32,139 bases of DNA from DATJXG01 sp035500455 (lineage in GTDB: Bacteria > Acidobacteriota > Terriglobia > Terriglobales > Acidobacteriaceae): positions 1 through 32,139 of the forward strand of contig DATJXG010000056.1 in NCBI GenBank assembly GCA_035500455.1, written 5' to 3'. The stretch's first letter is position 1. Each line of letters opens with the position of its first letter. The notes beneath the pieces were generated by a model. That model saw nothing but the letters and a program-made list of their open reading frames with translations. It did not search any database and was not told where the DNA came from. Below, one piece after another: positions 24,152-31,431 of the stretch. The position numbers and the translations under genes are program-made.

Positions 24152-24235
24152 CAACCGAGTCACAGAGAAAAACCAAGCAGGTCAAAGAATTATTTTTTGT
24201 TTTCCGCCTTCTCCGTGTCTCTGTGCCTCCGTGGT
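24152..24235. repeat. Inverted repeat built of CACAGAGA/CACGGAGA-type octamers
   Basis: The right arm 24210-24235 read on the minus strand is an 8-mer series: CACGGAGG, CACAGAGA, CACGGAGA. The left arm (24152-24168, ACCGAGTCACAGAGA) is a degenerate match. It lies between the HIT gene start and the terminator of the aldehyde dehydrogenase gene. Confidence 0.6.
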
Positions 24236-24267
24236 AAAAAACGGAGGATAGCAATTGCCATCCTCCG
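24236..24267 (-). terminator. Intrinsic terminator of the aldehyde dehydrogenase gene
   Basis: Near-perfect palindrome 24242-24267: CGGAGGAT and ATCCTCCG arms flank GCAATTGC with one mismatch. On the minus strand it is followed by six T (24241-24236). It lies about 70 bases after the stop codon at 24338. Confidence 0.75.
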
Positions 24268-24337
24268 CAACGAATGTCTGCCTGCATGCGTTCGACGAGC
24301 TAGACGCCGGGCTCACGACCAGCGACTAACGACTAAC

Positions 24338-25843
24338 CTACAGCCTGGTGCACACCGCCTTGGTTTCGGTGTAGTGCTCCAGGGCATCGTGGCCCATTTC
24401 ACGTCCCCAGCCTGACTGCTTATATCCGCCGAAGGGCAGGGCTGCGTCGAAGATGTTGTAGCAGTTGATCCATACCGTTCCCGCGCGCAGTTGCTCGGCC
24501 ACGCGATGAGCCTTGCTGATGTCGCGGGTCCAGACTCCGGCGGCCAAGCCATAAACGTTGTCGTTGGAGCGGGAGACGATCTCTTCTGTATCCTCGAACG
24601 GCATCGCCGCCACCACCGGCCCGAAGATTTCTTCCTGAACAACTTTCATATCTTCCTTGGTATTCACCAGGACGGTGGGCTCCACGAAATAGCCCTTGTC
24701 GCCGACTCGGCCGCCGCCGGTGACTGCCTTCGCGCCTTCGGCCCGGCCGGTTTCCAGATAGCCGCAAACGCGTTTGAGTTGCTCCTCGGATACCAATGGT
24801 CCCATGTCGGTCTTGGCGTCGAGGCCGGGGCCTACCCGAATCTTCTTCGCCCGCTTGGAGATGCCATCGACCACCTCGTCGAACACAGCTTTTTCGACGT
24901 AGAGTCGCGATCCAGCGCAGCAGCACTGGCCGTGGTTGAAGAAAATGGCGCTGGCCGCCCCGGGGATGGCGGCCTCGAGGTCCGCATCCTTGAAGATGAC
25001 GTTGGGTGACTTGCCGCCAAGTTCGAGCGAAACCTTCTTCAGATTTCCGGTGGCGGCGTGAACGATCAGTTTTCCGACTTCAGTTGAGCCGGTGAACGCG
25101 ACCTTGTCCACTTCCGGGTGGGCCGCCAGCGCAGCGCCGGCGGTTTCGCCATAGCCGGGAACGATGTTGACTACACCTTCGGGAAAGCCCGCCTCCACGA
25201 TCAACTCACCCAGCAGAAGCGCCGAAAGCGGCGTCTGCTCGGCCGGTTTCAGGATCACAGTGCAACCCGCGGCCAACGCCGGACCCAGCTTCCACGCCGC
25301 CATCAGCAGTGGGAAGTTCCAGGGAATAATCTGCCCCGCCACGCCCACCGGCTCGCGCAGGGTGTAGCTCAGGTACTTGGCACCCGGCGTATAGGGCACG
25401 GAGATGGGAATGGTGTGGCCTTCGATCTTGGTCGCCCATCCCGCCATGTAGCGGAACAGGTCAGCCGCCAAAGGAACGTCGGCGGCGCGGGCAATGGTCA
25501 AAGGCTTGCCGTTATCGAGCGATTCGAGGTACGCAAACTCCTCAGTGTGGGCGTCAATCAGGTCAGCGAGTTTCCAGATGAGGCGGCCGCGTTCTGAGGG
25601 CGTCAAGGCGCGCCAGGGACCATTGTCGAAGGCCTTGCGCGCGGCTTTGACCGCGAGGTCGATGTCTTGCTTGTCGCCTTCCGCCACCTGGGCCAAAACT
25701 TCGCCGGTGGAGGGATCGTAGCTGGGGAAAGTTTTGCCGGAAACGGAGTCCACCCATTTCCCGTTGATGAGCATCTTGCGCGGTTTGCCGAGAAAGCTGG
25801 TTACGCGCGGATCAATTTGAGCGGGCGAGACGGTAGTCGCCAT
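24338..25843 (-). CDS. NAD(P)+-dependent aldehyde dehydrogenase, ALDH1/2-like
   Basis: 501 residues, typical length. Catalytic residues are C308 in GQCCCAGSR, E274 in SLELGGKSPN and N176 in IIPWNFPLL; AFTGSTEVGKL is the nucleotide-binding block. The triple cysteine and overall pattern resemble ALDH1/ALDH2 and bacterial phenylacetaldehyde or broad-range dehydrogenases that oxidise aldehydes to acids. The substrate cannot be fixed. ATG 25843 has GGAGG seven bases upstream. The gene appears monocistronic: it has its own terminator and diverges from rpsA. Confidence 0.93.
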   Translation of the reverse strand: MATTVSPAQIDPRVTSFLGKPRKMLINGKWVDSVSGKTFPSYDPSTGEVLAQVAEGDKQDIDLAVKAARKAFDNGPWRALTPSERGRLIWKLADLIDAHTEEFAYLESLDNGKPLTIARAADVPLAADLFRYMAGWATKIEGHTIPISVPYTPGAKYLSYTLREPVGVAGQIIPWNFPLLMAAWKLGPALAAGCTVILKPAEQTPLSALLLGELIVEAGFPEGVVNIVPGYGETAGAALAAHPEVDKVAFTGSTEVGKLIVHAATGNLKKVSLELGGKSPNVIFKDADLEAAIPGAASAIFFNHGQCCCAGSRLYVEKAVFDEVVDGISKRAKKIRVGPGLDAKTDMGPLVSEEQLKRVCGYLETGRAEGAKAVTGGGRVGDKGYFVEPTVLVNTKEDMKVVQEEIFGPVVAAMPFEDTEEIVSRSNDNVYGLAAGVWTRDISKAHRVAEQLRAGTVWINCYNIFDAALPFGGYKQSGWGREMGHDALEHYTETKAVCTRL

Positions 25844-25905
25844 AGAGAAGCCTCCGATGCTGGAATGGTGGGGCCAGAGAACCTGGCCGAAGTGGCCGGA
25901 ATCAA

Positions 25906-25934
25906 ATCTTAGCCCTCAGGCGGAATGAAAGCAA
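25906..25934 (-). promoter_or_regulatory. Possible promoter of the aldehyde dehydrogenase gene
   Basis: On the minus strand: TTGCTT (25934-25929), 17-base spacer, TAAGAT (25911-25906). The match to consensus is moderate. A perfect palindrome lies just upstream at 25939-25963. Confidence 0.25.
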
Positions 25935-25938
25935 ACGG

Positions 25939-25963
25939 AATCAGGACACGTACTGTCCTGATT
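25939..25963. promoter_or_regulatory. Perfect palindrome in the divergent aldehyde dehydrogenase/rpsA region, possible operator
   Basis: AATCAGGACA, loop CGTAC, TGTCCTGATT: ten-base arms without mismatch. It lies about 95 bases upstream of the dehydrogenase start and next to its possible -35. No T run follows on either strand, so an operator is more likely than a terminator. Confidence 0.4.
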
Positions 25964-26128
25964 TCTAGCGCGAAAGACGCAGCTTTGCCGCACTATAAAC
26001 GCCGCGAGCTTTCTCGCCGTGGGGCACGCAAGAACCATCCCCGCTAGTATCGCAAGGACCGCATCTGGAGCGGGGAATGGCCATCTTTACAAGCGTGTGA
26101 AATCTTTCCCGGAACCAGCTTTTCGTGT

Positions 26129-26158
26129 TTGACACTGTTTGGAAGCGGTTGTTATAGT
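26129..26158 (+). promoter_or_regulatory. Sigma70-type promoter of rpsA
   Basis: Consensus TTGACA (26129-26134), 18-base spacer, TATAGT (26153-26158). Transcription from about 26165 would give a leader near 140 bases before the TTG start. Confidence 0.65.
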
Positions 26159-26302
26159 CGAAGAGTTCCTTTGGACGCGGGTTCGCTTTAGCACGTCCGA
26201 CAGCTGGATTGTTTAAGCCTGTTCGCCAGAACGGCTCACCAATAACCCAAGCTCACGCCAGCAGTCCGCTAGACAGCCCGCATCAGAAGCTGAGGCAAAA
26301 CT

Positions 26303-28162
26303 TTGTTCGAAGACACCATAACCCAGAATTTGGAATCCACCAACGCAAGCTCGGTAGCGGAAGAAAGCACCGGCGTAGCTGAACTAGCTGGCGGCTCCGC
26401 CGAAGGCCCGGCCGTGGCGCGCGCCCCGGAGCCGGAAGTTGCCGCCCCCAGCCAGGATGAGAAGAGCGCTGCCAGCGAGGATTTTGCCGCCGCCCTTGAG
26501 GATTTCGAGAAGGTGGAAAGCGAAGAGGCCGCCGCGGCCGGCGACGACGTCATCATCAAGGGCACGGTGCTGAAGATCACCGGCACCCATGTCGTCGTGG
26601 ATATCGGGGCGAAATCGGAAGGCATGCTGCCTCTGGGCGAAGTGCTGGACCATGAGGGCAATCCCAAGTTCAAGCCGGGCGACGAAATCGATGTGATGCG
26701 CGAGAAGGGTGAGACTGAGGAAGGCTACATCAACCTCTCCCACCAGAAAGCCCAGCGGCTGCGCGCCTGGGACGAAATCGAAAAGGCCTACAACGAAAAA
26801 GCGCCCATCCAGGCGCGGGTCATCGACCGCATCAAAGGCGGCCTGACGGTGGATATTCTGGGAGCGCAGGCCTTCTTGCCTGGCTCGCAGACCGATCTGC
26901 GGCCGGTGCGCAATCTGGACGTGCTCAAGGGCCAGGCGCTGGAAGTTGCCATCATCAAGCTGAACAAGAAGCGCGGGAATATCGTAGTTTCGCGCAAGCA
27001 GATTCTGGAAGAAGAGCAGAACGCCAAGAAGAGCAAGACACTGGAACATCTGCAGGAAGGCGCGGTGCTCACCGGCATCGTCAAGAATCTTACCGAGTAC
27101 GGCGCATTCGTCGATCTCGGTGGAATTGATGGCCTGCTGCACATCACCGATATGTCCTGGGGCCGGCTCACCCATCCCCGCGACCTGGTGAACGTAGGCG
27201 ACCAGATTCAGGTGAAGGTTCTCAAGTTCGATACCGAAAAGCAGCGGGTTTCGCTGGGCTTCAAACAGCTCACCCCCGACCCCTGGCTGGATGCCGAGCA
27301 TCGCTATCCGGTAAGCGCGCATGTGAACGGGCGTGTCATCAGCGTTACCGACTACGGCGCATTCGTAGAACTCGAGCAGGGAATCGAAGGTCTGGTCCAC
27401 GTCAGCGAAATGACCTGGTCCAAGCGCATGAAGCATCCCTCCAAGCTGGTAAACGTTGGCGACCAGGTGGAGTGCGTGGTGCTGAACGTATTGCCAACGG
27501 AGCGCCGCATCTCGCTGGGCATGCGGCAACTGGCGTCCAATCCTTGGGACAACCTGCACGACAAGTATCCCGTGGGCGCTTCGGTGGAAGGCCGGGTGCG
27601 CAATCTCACCGACTTCGGCGCCTTCATCGAGATTGAAGACGGCATTGACGGCCTGGTTCACGTCAGCAACCTGAGCTGGACCAAGCGCGTGAAGCATCCT
27701 TCGGAAGTACTGAAGAAGGGCGACCGGGTGAAGGCCGTGGTGCTGGCAATCGAGCCGGACAAGCGGCGTCTTTCTCTGGGAGTGAAGCAACTGCAGCCCG
27801 ATGTCTGGGATACGTTCTTCCAACAGCATCGCATCGGCGATGTGCTGCACGGCAAAGTGCTGCGTGTAGCCAATTTCGGGGCGTTCGTCGAGATTACCGA
27901 GGGCGTGGAAGGCCTGTGCCACAACTCGGAAGCGGTCGATGGCAACGGCCAGCAACTGCACCTCGAGCCCGGCCAGGAGCACGATTTCAAAATCGTGAAG
28001 ATGAGCCCTGAGGAGAAGAAAGTCGGGCTGAGCCTGCGCGGCGTGGGCGATGAAGCCACCCATGCAGATGTCGAGGCCTACAAGCATCCCGCGTCCAGCA
28101 CCGGCGGTTCCACCATCGGAGAGCTGATGTCGTGGAAGCGCGCCGGCGGCGACAGCAATTAG
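26303..28162 (+). CDS. rpsA: 30S ribosomal protein S1
   Basis: 619 residues with six S1 (OB-fold) repeats, at about 82-150, 166-235, 251-320, 336-406, 423-493 and 510-580; repeats 3-6 show the YGAFVDLG/FGAFIEIE type motif and MSW or LSW blocks. S1 recruits mRNA to the 30S subunit. The N-terminal 80 residues are an acidic, Ala/Glu-rich extension, making it longer than the 557-residue E. coli protein. The start is TTG 26303, supported by GAGG seven bases upstream; no ATG near it is in frame. In enterobacteria rpsA is autoregulated through its leader; the 140-base leader here would allow that, but no specific structure was identified. A probable terminator follows. Confidence 0.97.
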   Translation: MFEDTITQNLESTNASSVAEESTGVAELAGGSAEGPAVARAPEPEVAAPSQDEKSAASEDFAAALEDFEKVESEEAAAAGDDVIIKGTVLKITGTHVVVDIGAKSEGMLPLGEVLDHEGNPKFKPGDEIDVMREKGETEEGYINLSHQKAQRLRAWDEIEKAYNEKAPIQARVIDRIKGGLTVDILGAQAFLPGSQTDLRPVRNLDVLKGQALEVAIIKLNKKRGNIVVSRKQILEEEQNAKKSKTLEHLQEGAVLTGIVKNLTEYGAFVDLGGIDGLLHITDMSWGRLTHPRDLVNVGDQIQVKVLKFDTEKQRVSLGFKQLTPDPWLDAEHRYPVSAHVNGRVISVTDYGAFVELEQGIEGLVHVSEMTWSKRMKHPSKLVNVGDQVECVVLNVLPTERRISLGMRQLASNPWDNLHDKYPVGASVEGRVRNLTDFGAFIEIEDGIDGLVHVSNLSWTKRVKHPSEVLKKGDRVKAVVLAIEPDKRRLSLGVKQLQPDVWDTFFQQHRIGDVLHGKVLRVANFGAFVEITEGVEGLCHNSEAVDGNGQQLHLEPGQEHDFKIVKMSPEEKKVGLSLRGVGDEATHADVEAYKHPASSTGGSTIGELMSWKRAGGDSN

Positions 28163-28190
28163 GAAGACTCATCCACTCCGGTAGTTTCTG

Positions 28191-28220
28191 AAGGTCGTCA
28201 AAGAGGCGGCCTTTTTCTTT
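28191..28220 (+). terminator. Probable intrinsic terminator of rpsA
   Basis: AAGGTCG and CGGCCTT form a seven-pair stem with one G-T pair and a nine-base loop, followed by TTTCTTT. It lies 29 bases after the rpsA stop. Confidence 0.45.
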
Positions 28221-28258
28221 GCTCCATAGCGGTTCCCATCCCTGGCTGAAGTTTAGAA

Positions 28259-29134
28259 TTGCATGTGGACGTGAGTCTCGCCGGCGCAATTCGCAGCGTC
28301 AATACGATCTTCAACTCGGTCTGGCACGACGAATCCAATCGTGACCAACGGGTGCGACGGCTCGCCATGGCGGCGGGATGGCAGGCCTGGAAGCGAATCG
28401 TACGCATGCCTCTGACGGTCTCTCTGTTCAACGGCACGCGATTTCGGGCTTATCCCGACTGTTTCTCCTCTTCATCCGTTTTCTATGCCCGCGTCCCAAA
28501 CAGCCAGCATATTGGATTCCTGCGCCACCACGTGCAGGGAGGCACTTTCCTCGACGTGGGCGCCAATGTGGGACTAGTCAGCGTTCTGCTGGCGGATCGG
28601 GTTCAGCACGCGCTCCTGTTTGAGCCCAATCCCGCGGCCGCGGCCCGCGCGAGGGAAAACATCGGCCTGAACGGGCTGAAGTTCGAAGTACACGAGATCG
28701 CGCTCTCCGACCGTTCGGGGACGGTCGCATTCGAGAATGCCGGGGGCGTGAGCACGGTGAACCGCACCGTGGAAGACTTTTCGACTGCGGCGCCCACCAT
28801 CACCGTGCCCCGCTTCAGCTACGACGAATTCATCTCCGGACACGCGGAGTTGCCGGCCCCGGTCAGCGCGGTGAAAATTGATGTCGAGGGCCACGAGAAC
28901 TCGGTATTGCGCGGAATGCGGGGCCTTCTGATGTCGGTGCGTCCACGGCTGGTGATGTTCGAGTACCTCCGGCGCACCAATATTCAGGAGACATTTGAGA
29001 TATTTTCCGCTGCCCAATACCGCGTTATGGAACTTGCGCAGGAAGGCAAGCCGGTCTGGGCAAATGCGGATGTGCGCCCGCTGCAGGATCTGTTTGCCTG
29101 CCCTGAAGAACTCTCCACCCTCTACTTGAAATAG
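28259..29134 (+). CDS. FkbM-family SAM-dependent methyltransferase
   Basis: 291 residues. SAM motif I is FLDVGANVGLVSVLLA (97-112), followed by FEPNP (121-125), ENIGLNGL and the FkbM hallmark KIDVEGHENSVLRGM (206-220). Family members O-methylate sugars or natural products, but many genomic members have no known substrate. No biosynthetic cluster surrounds it. The start is uncertain: TTG 28259, GTG 28265 and GTG 28271 are all possible and none has a clear ribosome-binding site. It converges on the S41-family gene across a shared hairpin. Confidence 0.85.
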   Translation: MHVDVSLAGAIRSVNTIFNSVWHDESNRDQRVRRLAMAAGWQAWKRIVRMPLTVSLFNGTRFRAYPDCFSSSSVFYARVPNSQHIGFLRHHVQGGTFLDVGANVGLVSVLLADRVQHALLFEPNPAAAARARENIGLNGLKFEVHEIALSDRSGTVAFENAGGVSTVNRTVEDFSTAAPTITVPRFSYDEFISGHAELPAPVSAVKIDVEGHENSVLRGMRGLLMSVRPRLVMFEYLRRTNIQETFEIFSAAQYRVMELAQEGKPVWANADVRPLQDLFACPEELSTLYLK

Positions 29135-29171
29135 TCTGGGAGGCACCGGCCAACGCGGGCTTAAGCACGAA

Positions 29172-29195
29172 GAGAGCTGCCCAGAGGCAGCCCTC
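29172..29195. terminator. Hairpin between convergent genes, possible bidirectional terminator
   Basis: GAG-A-GCTGCC, loop CAGA, GGCAGC-C-CTC: nine pairs with one mismatch. It lies between the FkbM stop and the S41-family stop. No strong T run follows, so activity is uncertain. Confidence 0.4.
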
Positions 29196-29218
29196 GTCTG
29201 GTTGTGGTTTTCCCCGCG

Positions 29219-30433
29219 CTAGCTGGCGTGTTTCTGCAGCACCTGCAGCGCTTTCTGGAGTTGTTCGTCCTGCTGCGACGTTGGTTTCTTCTCCTCGTCG
29301 GCGGGAGTCGCGTTATCGTCCTGATCGGGCACGGCGGAATCGTCATCCGCGTCGGCAACCACCACATTGGGAGTTACCGCCGTGTCCTGGATGGCTTTGC
29401 CGCTGGGGGTGTAGTACTTGGCCACCGAGAGGATCAGGGCAGCGCCGTCGGGCAGATCGATTACCTTTTGTACTGAGCCTTCGCCGAAGGTCTTATCGCC
29501 CACCACGTCGGCGCGGGCATTTTCCAGCAGCGCTGCGGCCACCAGTTCGGCGGCCCCGGCGGTTCCCTTGTTCACCAGCACCGCGACCGGCAGGTTGGTG
29601 ATGTCTTTCGACGGGTCCGCGTCGAACGCCTGCCGAGGATACTTTTGCCCCTGCAGATAAGTGATGGTTCCGTGGTTCAGGAACAGGTTCGCGGTGGCAA
29701 TGCCCTCGGTCTCATCGCCCTCCGCGCAGTTGCGCAGATCGAGCAGCAACTTCTTGGCGCCTTCCTTCTGCAAGTCCTTGATCTTGGCGGCGATTTCCTG
29801 GGTCTTGCCTTTGCTGAAAGAATCGACCTGGATATAGCCCACGCCGTCATCCATCAGCTTTCCCGAGGCCGGAGGCACAACCACAACATCGCGAGTGATC
29901 ACAACCTTCTCCGGCTCAGCACGCCGGGCGCGAACCACCGAAACCGTGATCGTCGATCCCGGCTGGCCCTCCAGAATGTCGTGGATCTCAGCGAGAGACA
30001 TGTCGCGAGTGCTCTTGCCTTCAATCGCCTCGAAGATGTCGGATTGCTGAATGCCGGCTTTGTCCGCCGGCCCTCCCGGAATCACCGCAATCACCGACGC
30101 GTAGCCGAAGCGCTTGGAGATCGCCGCCCCGATATCGCCCTTCACATCGCCTTTATGCGCTTTGTAGAACTGGTACTCCGCGGGGCTCAGGTAGCTCGAA
30201 TCTGCGTCGAGAGATTCCAGCAAACCGTGCAGCGCACCTTCGGTTACGGCAGGAATGTTAGGCTCCTCGACATACTCGCTGTGTACGCGTGACAGCACTT
30301 CGCTGTACACCTGCAGCTGGCGGTAGGCGCCATCATTGCTGGAGGCACGGACCGCGTCGAGGCCGCCGACAATCATGAACAGCAAAAGCAGAACAGAGGG
30401 TACGAGAATTACAGCTTTAGTTTTTGTGGACAT
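29219..30433 (-). CDS. S41-family (C-terminal processing peptidase-like) protein lacking the catalytic dyad
   Basis: 404 residues: N-terminal signal/anchor (about 7-24, VILVPSVLLLLFMIVGG), helical region, PDZ domain (about 95-170, IPGGPADKAGIQQSDIFEAI), S41 core and a charged, low-complexity tail with QLQKALQVLQKHAS. In CtpA/Prc enzymes the nucleophile lies in SASASEI and the lysine 25 residues later in TFGKG. Here these are TAGAAEL (Gly293 at the Ser position) and TFGEG (Glu318 at the Lys position), with the expected spacing of 25. The RNNPGG-type loop reads RNCAEGDE. The protein is probably not a Ser/Lys protease; it may be a scaffold or inhibitor through its PDZ domain. ATG 30433 directly precedes the anchor. 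The gene is alone between convergent and divergent neighbours. Confidence 0.88.
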   Translation of the reverse strand: MSTKTKAVILVPSVLLLLFMIVGGLDAVRASSNDGAYRQLQVYSEVLSRVHSEYVEEPNIPAVTEGALHGLLESLDADSSYLSPAEYQFYKAHKGDVKGDIGAAISKRFGYASVIAVIPGGPADKAGIQQSDIFEAIEGKSTRDMSLAEIHDILEGQPGSTITVSVVRARRAEPEKVVITRDVVVVPPASGKLMDDGVGYIQVDSFSKGKTQEIAAKIKDLQKEGAKKLLLDLRNCAEGDETEGIATANLFLNHGTITYLQGQKYPRQAFDADPSKDITNLPVAVLVNKGTAGAAELVAAALLENARADVVGDKTFGEGSVQKVIDLPDGAALILSVAKYYTPSGKAIQDTAVTPNVVVADADDDSAVPDQDDNATPADEEKKPTSQQDEQLQKALQVLQKHAS

Positions 30434-30641
30434 CGAATTTGGGCTCTTCTTGGAGGGTCATCCTTCCCTGGAACTCTCCCGATTATAACTCCATTTGCAT
30501 GTTCGTTTCCGTTCTTCGAGGCGCCCCCAGGGCGGTTTCTTCGTCACTAAAGTACAGCGCCAACCGAACTCTGGTGTTCCTTTCGTAGCATGCTCACTCG
30601 AAAGAAGTTAACCGTCGCACACTCGGGCTCGGATTTGGTGG

Positions 30642-30647
30642 TATATT
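30642..30647 (+). promoter_or_regulatory. Possible -10 element of the DUF1080 gene
   Basis: TATATT, 12 bases before ATG 30660. No matching -35 was found and no ribosome-binding site lies between, so a very short leader is possible. Confidence 0.25.
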
Positions 30648-30659
30648 TTCTCCCGCGCG

Positions 30660-31346
30660 ATGAAGACTCCAATGGGAAAACATTTAATTTGGATTTGCCT
30701 GCTTCTATTCGCTGCAACTGCCCTGGCGCAAGATCAATCTTCCTCCCAATCCGGCGAGTGGAAACAACTTTTCGACGGAAAGGACCTCACCGGCTGGAAG
30801 CACGTCGGCCCCGGAGGCGATACCGTGGAAGATGGCTTGATCCGCACCCACGGCGGCATGGGGCTGCTTTACTGGACGGGAGGCAAGCTGGGGGACTGCG
30901 TAATCCACGTGGTGTACAAGATGCGCGATCATAATGACAATTCCGGGGTTTTCATTCGCATCCCCATCGAACCGCGCGAGGAGTGGATGCCTGTGCACTA
31001 CGGCTACGAGGTGCAGATCGACAACCAGCCGGAAGATTCCCACGAAGACGAATACCACGTCACCGGCACGTTGTATTCGCTGACCAAGCCTTTGGCCCGC
31101 CCAGGCAAGCCCGGCCCCGAGTGGAACACCATGGACATCACCCTCGATGGTCCACATACGACTGTGGTTGTGAACGGGGAGAAAGTCACCGATTACACCG
31201 AGGGCGAACCGGTGCCGGAGCGAAAGTTCGACTTTGAGCCGCAGCGCGGTACCCGCCCCAACGAAGGCTACATCGGCCTGCAGAATCACAGCGACAACGA
31301 CATCGTATTTTTCAAGGAAGTCGCGGTAAAAATGCTGAAGAAGTAA
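30660..31346 (+). CDS. Exported DUF1080 (3-keto-disaccharide hydrolase domain) protein
   Basis: 228 residues. A signal peptide spans about 1-23 (LIWICLLLFAATALA, cleavage before QD). The single domain opens with WKQLFDGKDLTGWKHVG, the standard start of the 3-keto-disaccharide hydrolase/DUF1080 concanavalin-like fold, and continues with NSGVFIRIP and GYIGLQNHSDNDIVFFKEV. Members characterised so far cleave 3-keto-glycosides or bind carbohydrate. A Gfo/Idh/MocA oxidoreductase follows, the usual partner that would make or handle the 3-keto sugar. ATG 30660 is used; a second ATG at 30672 is also possible. Confidence 0.88.
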   Translation: MKTPMGKHLIWICLLLFAATALAQDQSSSQSGEWKQLFDGKDLTGWKHVGPGGDTVEDGLIRTHGGMGLLYWTGGKLGDCVIHVVYKMRDHNDNSGVFIRIPIEPREEWMPVHYGYEVQIDNQPEDSHEDEYHVTGTLYSLTKPLARPGKPGPEWNTMDITLDGPHTTVVVNGEKVTDYTEGEPVPERKFDFEPQRGTRPNEGYIGLQNHSDNDIVFFKEVAVKMLKK

Positions 31347-31351
31347 AAAGT

Positions 31352-31408
31352 GTAGCGCCGGCGTCCCGCCGGCACCCGAAAACCACGCTGGCGTGAGGCT
31401 GGCGCTAC
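31352..31408. repeat. REPIN-like inverted pair between the DUF1080 and oxidoreductase genes
   Basis: Left unit 31352-31373: GTAG head, C, then GCCGGCG-TCC-CGCCGGC. The right unit, read on the minus strand, matches it at 18 of 22 positions. It sits within a likely two-gene transcript. Confidence 0.85.
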
Positions 31409-31431
31409 CAAGAAGCAGGGAGGGAACCCGG

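Noticed and set aside
26384..28087. 567-codon minus-strand frame opposite rpsA
   Set aside because: Antisense shadow; its periodic pattern mirrors the S1 repeats.
4501..31408. CRISPR array
   Set aside because: The repeats are scattered, palindromic and unspaced; no regular spacer pattern or cas gene.
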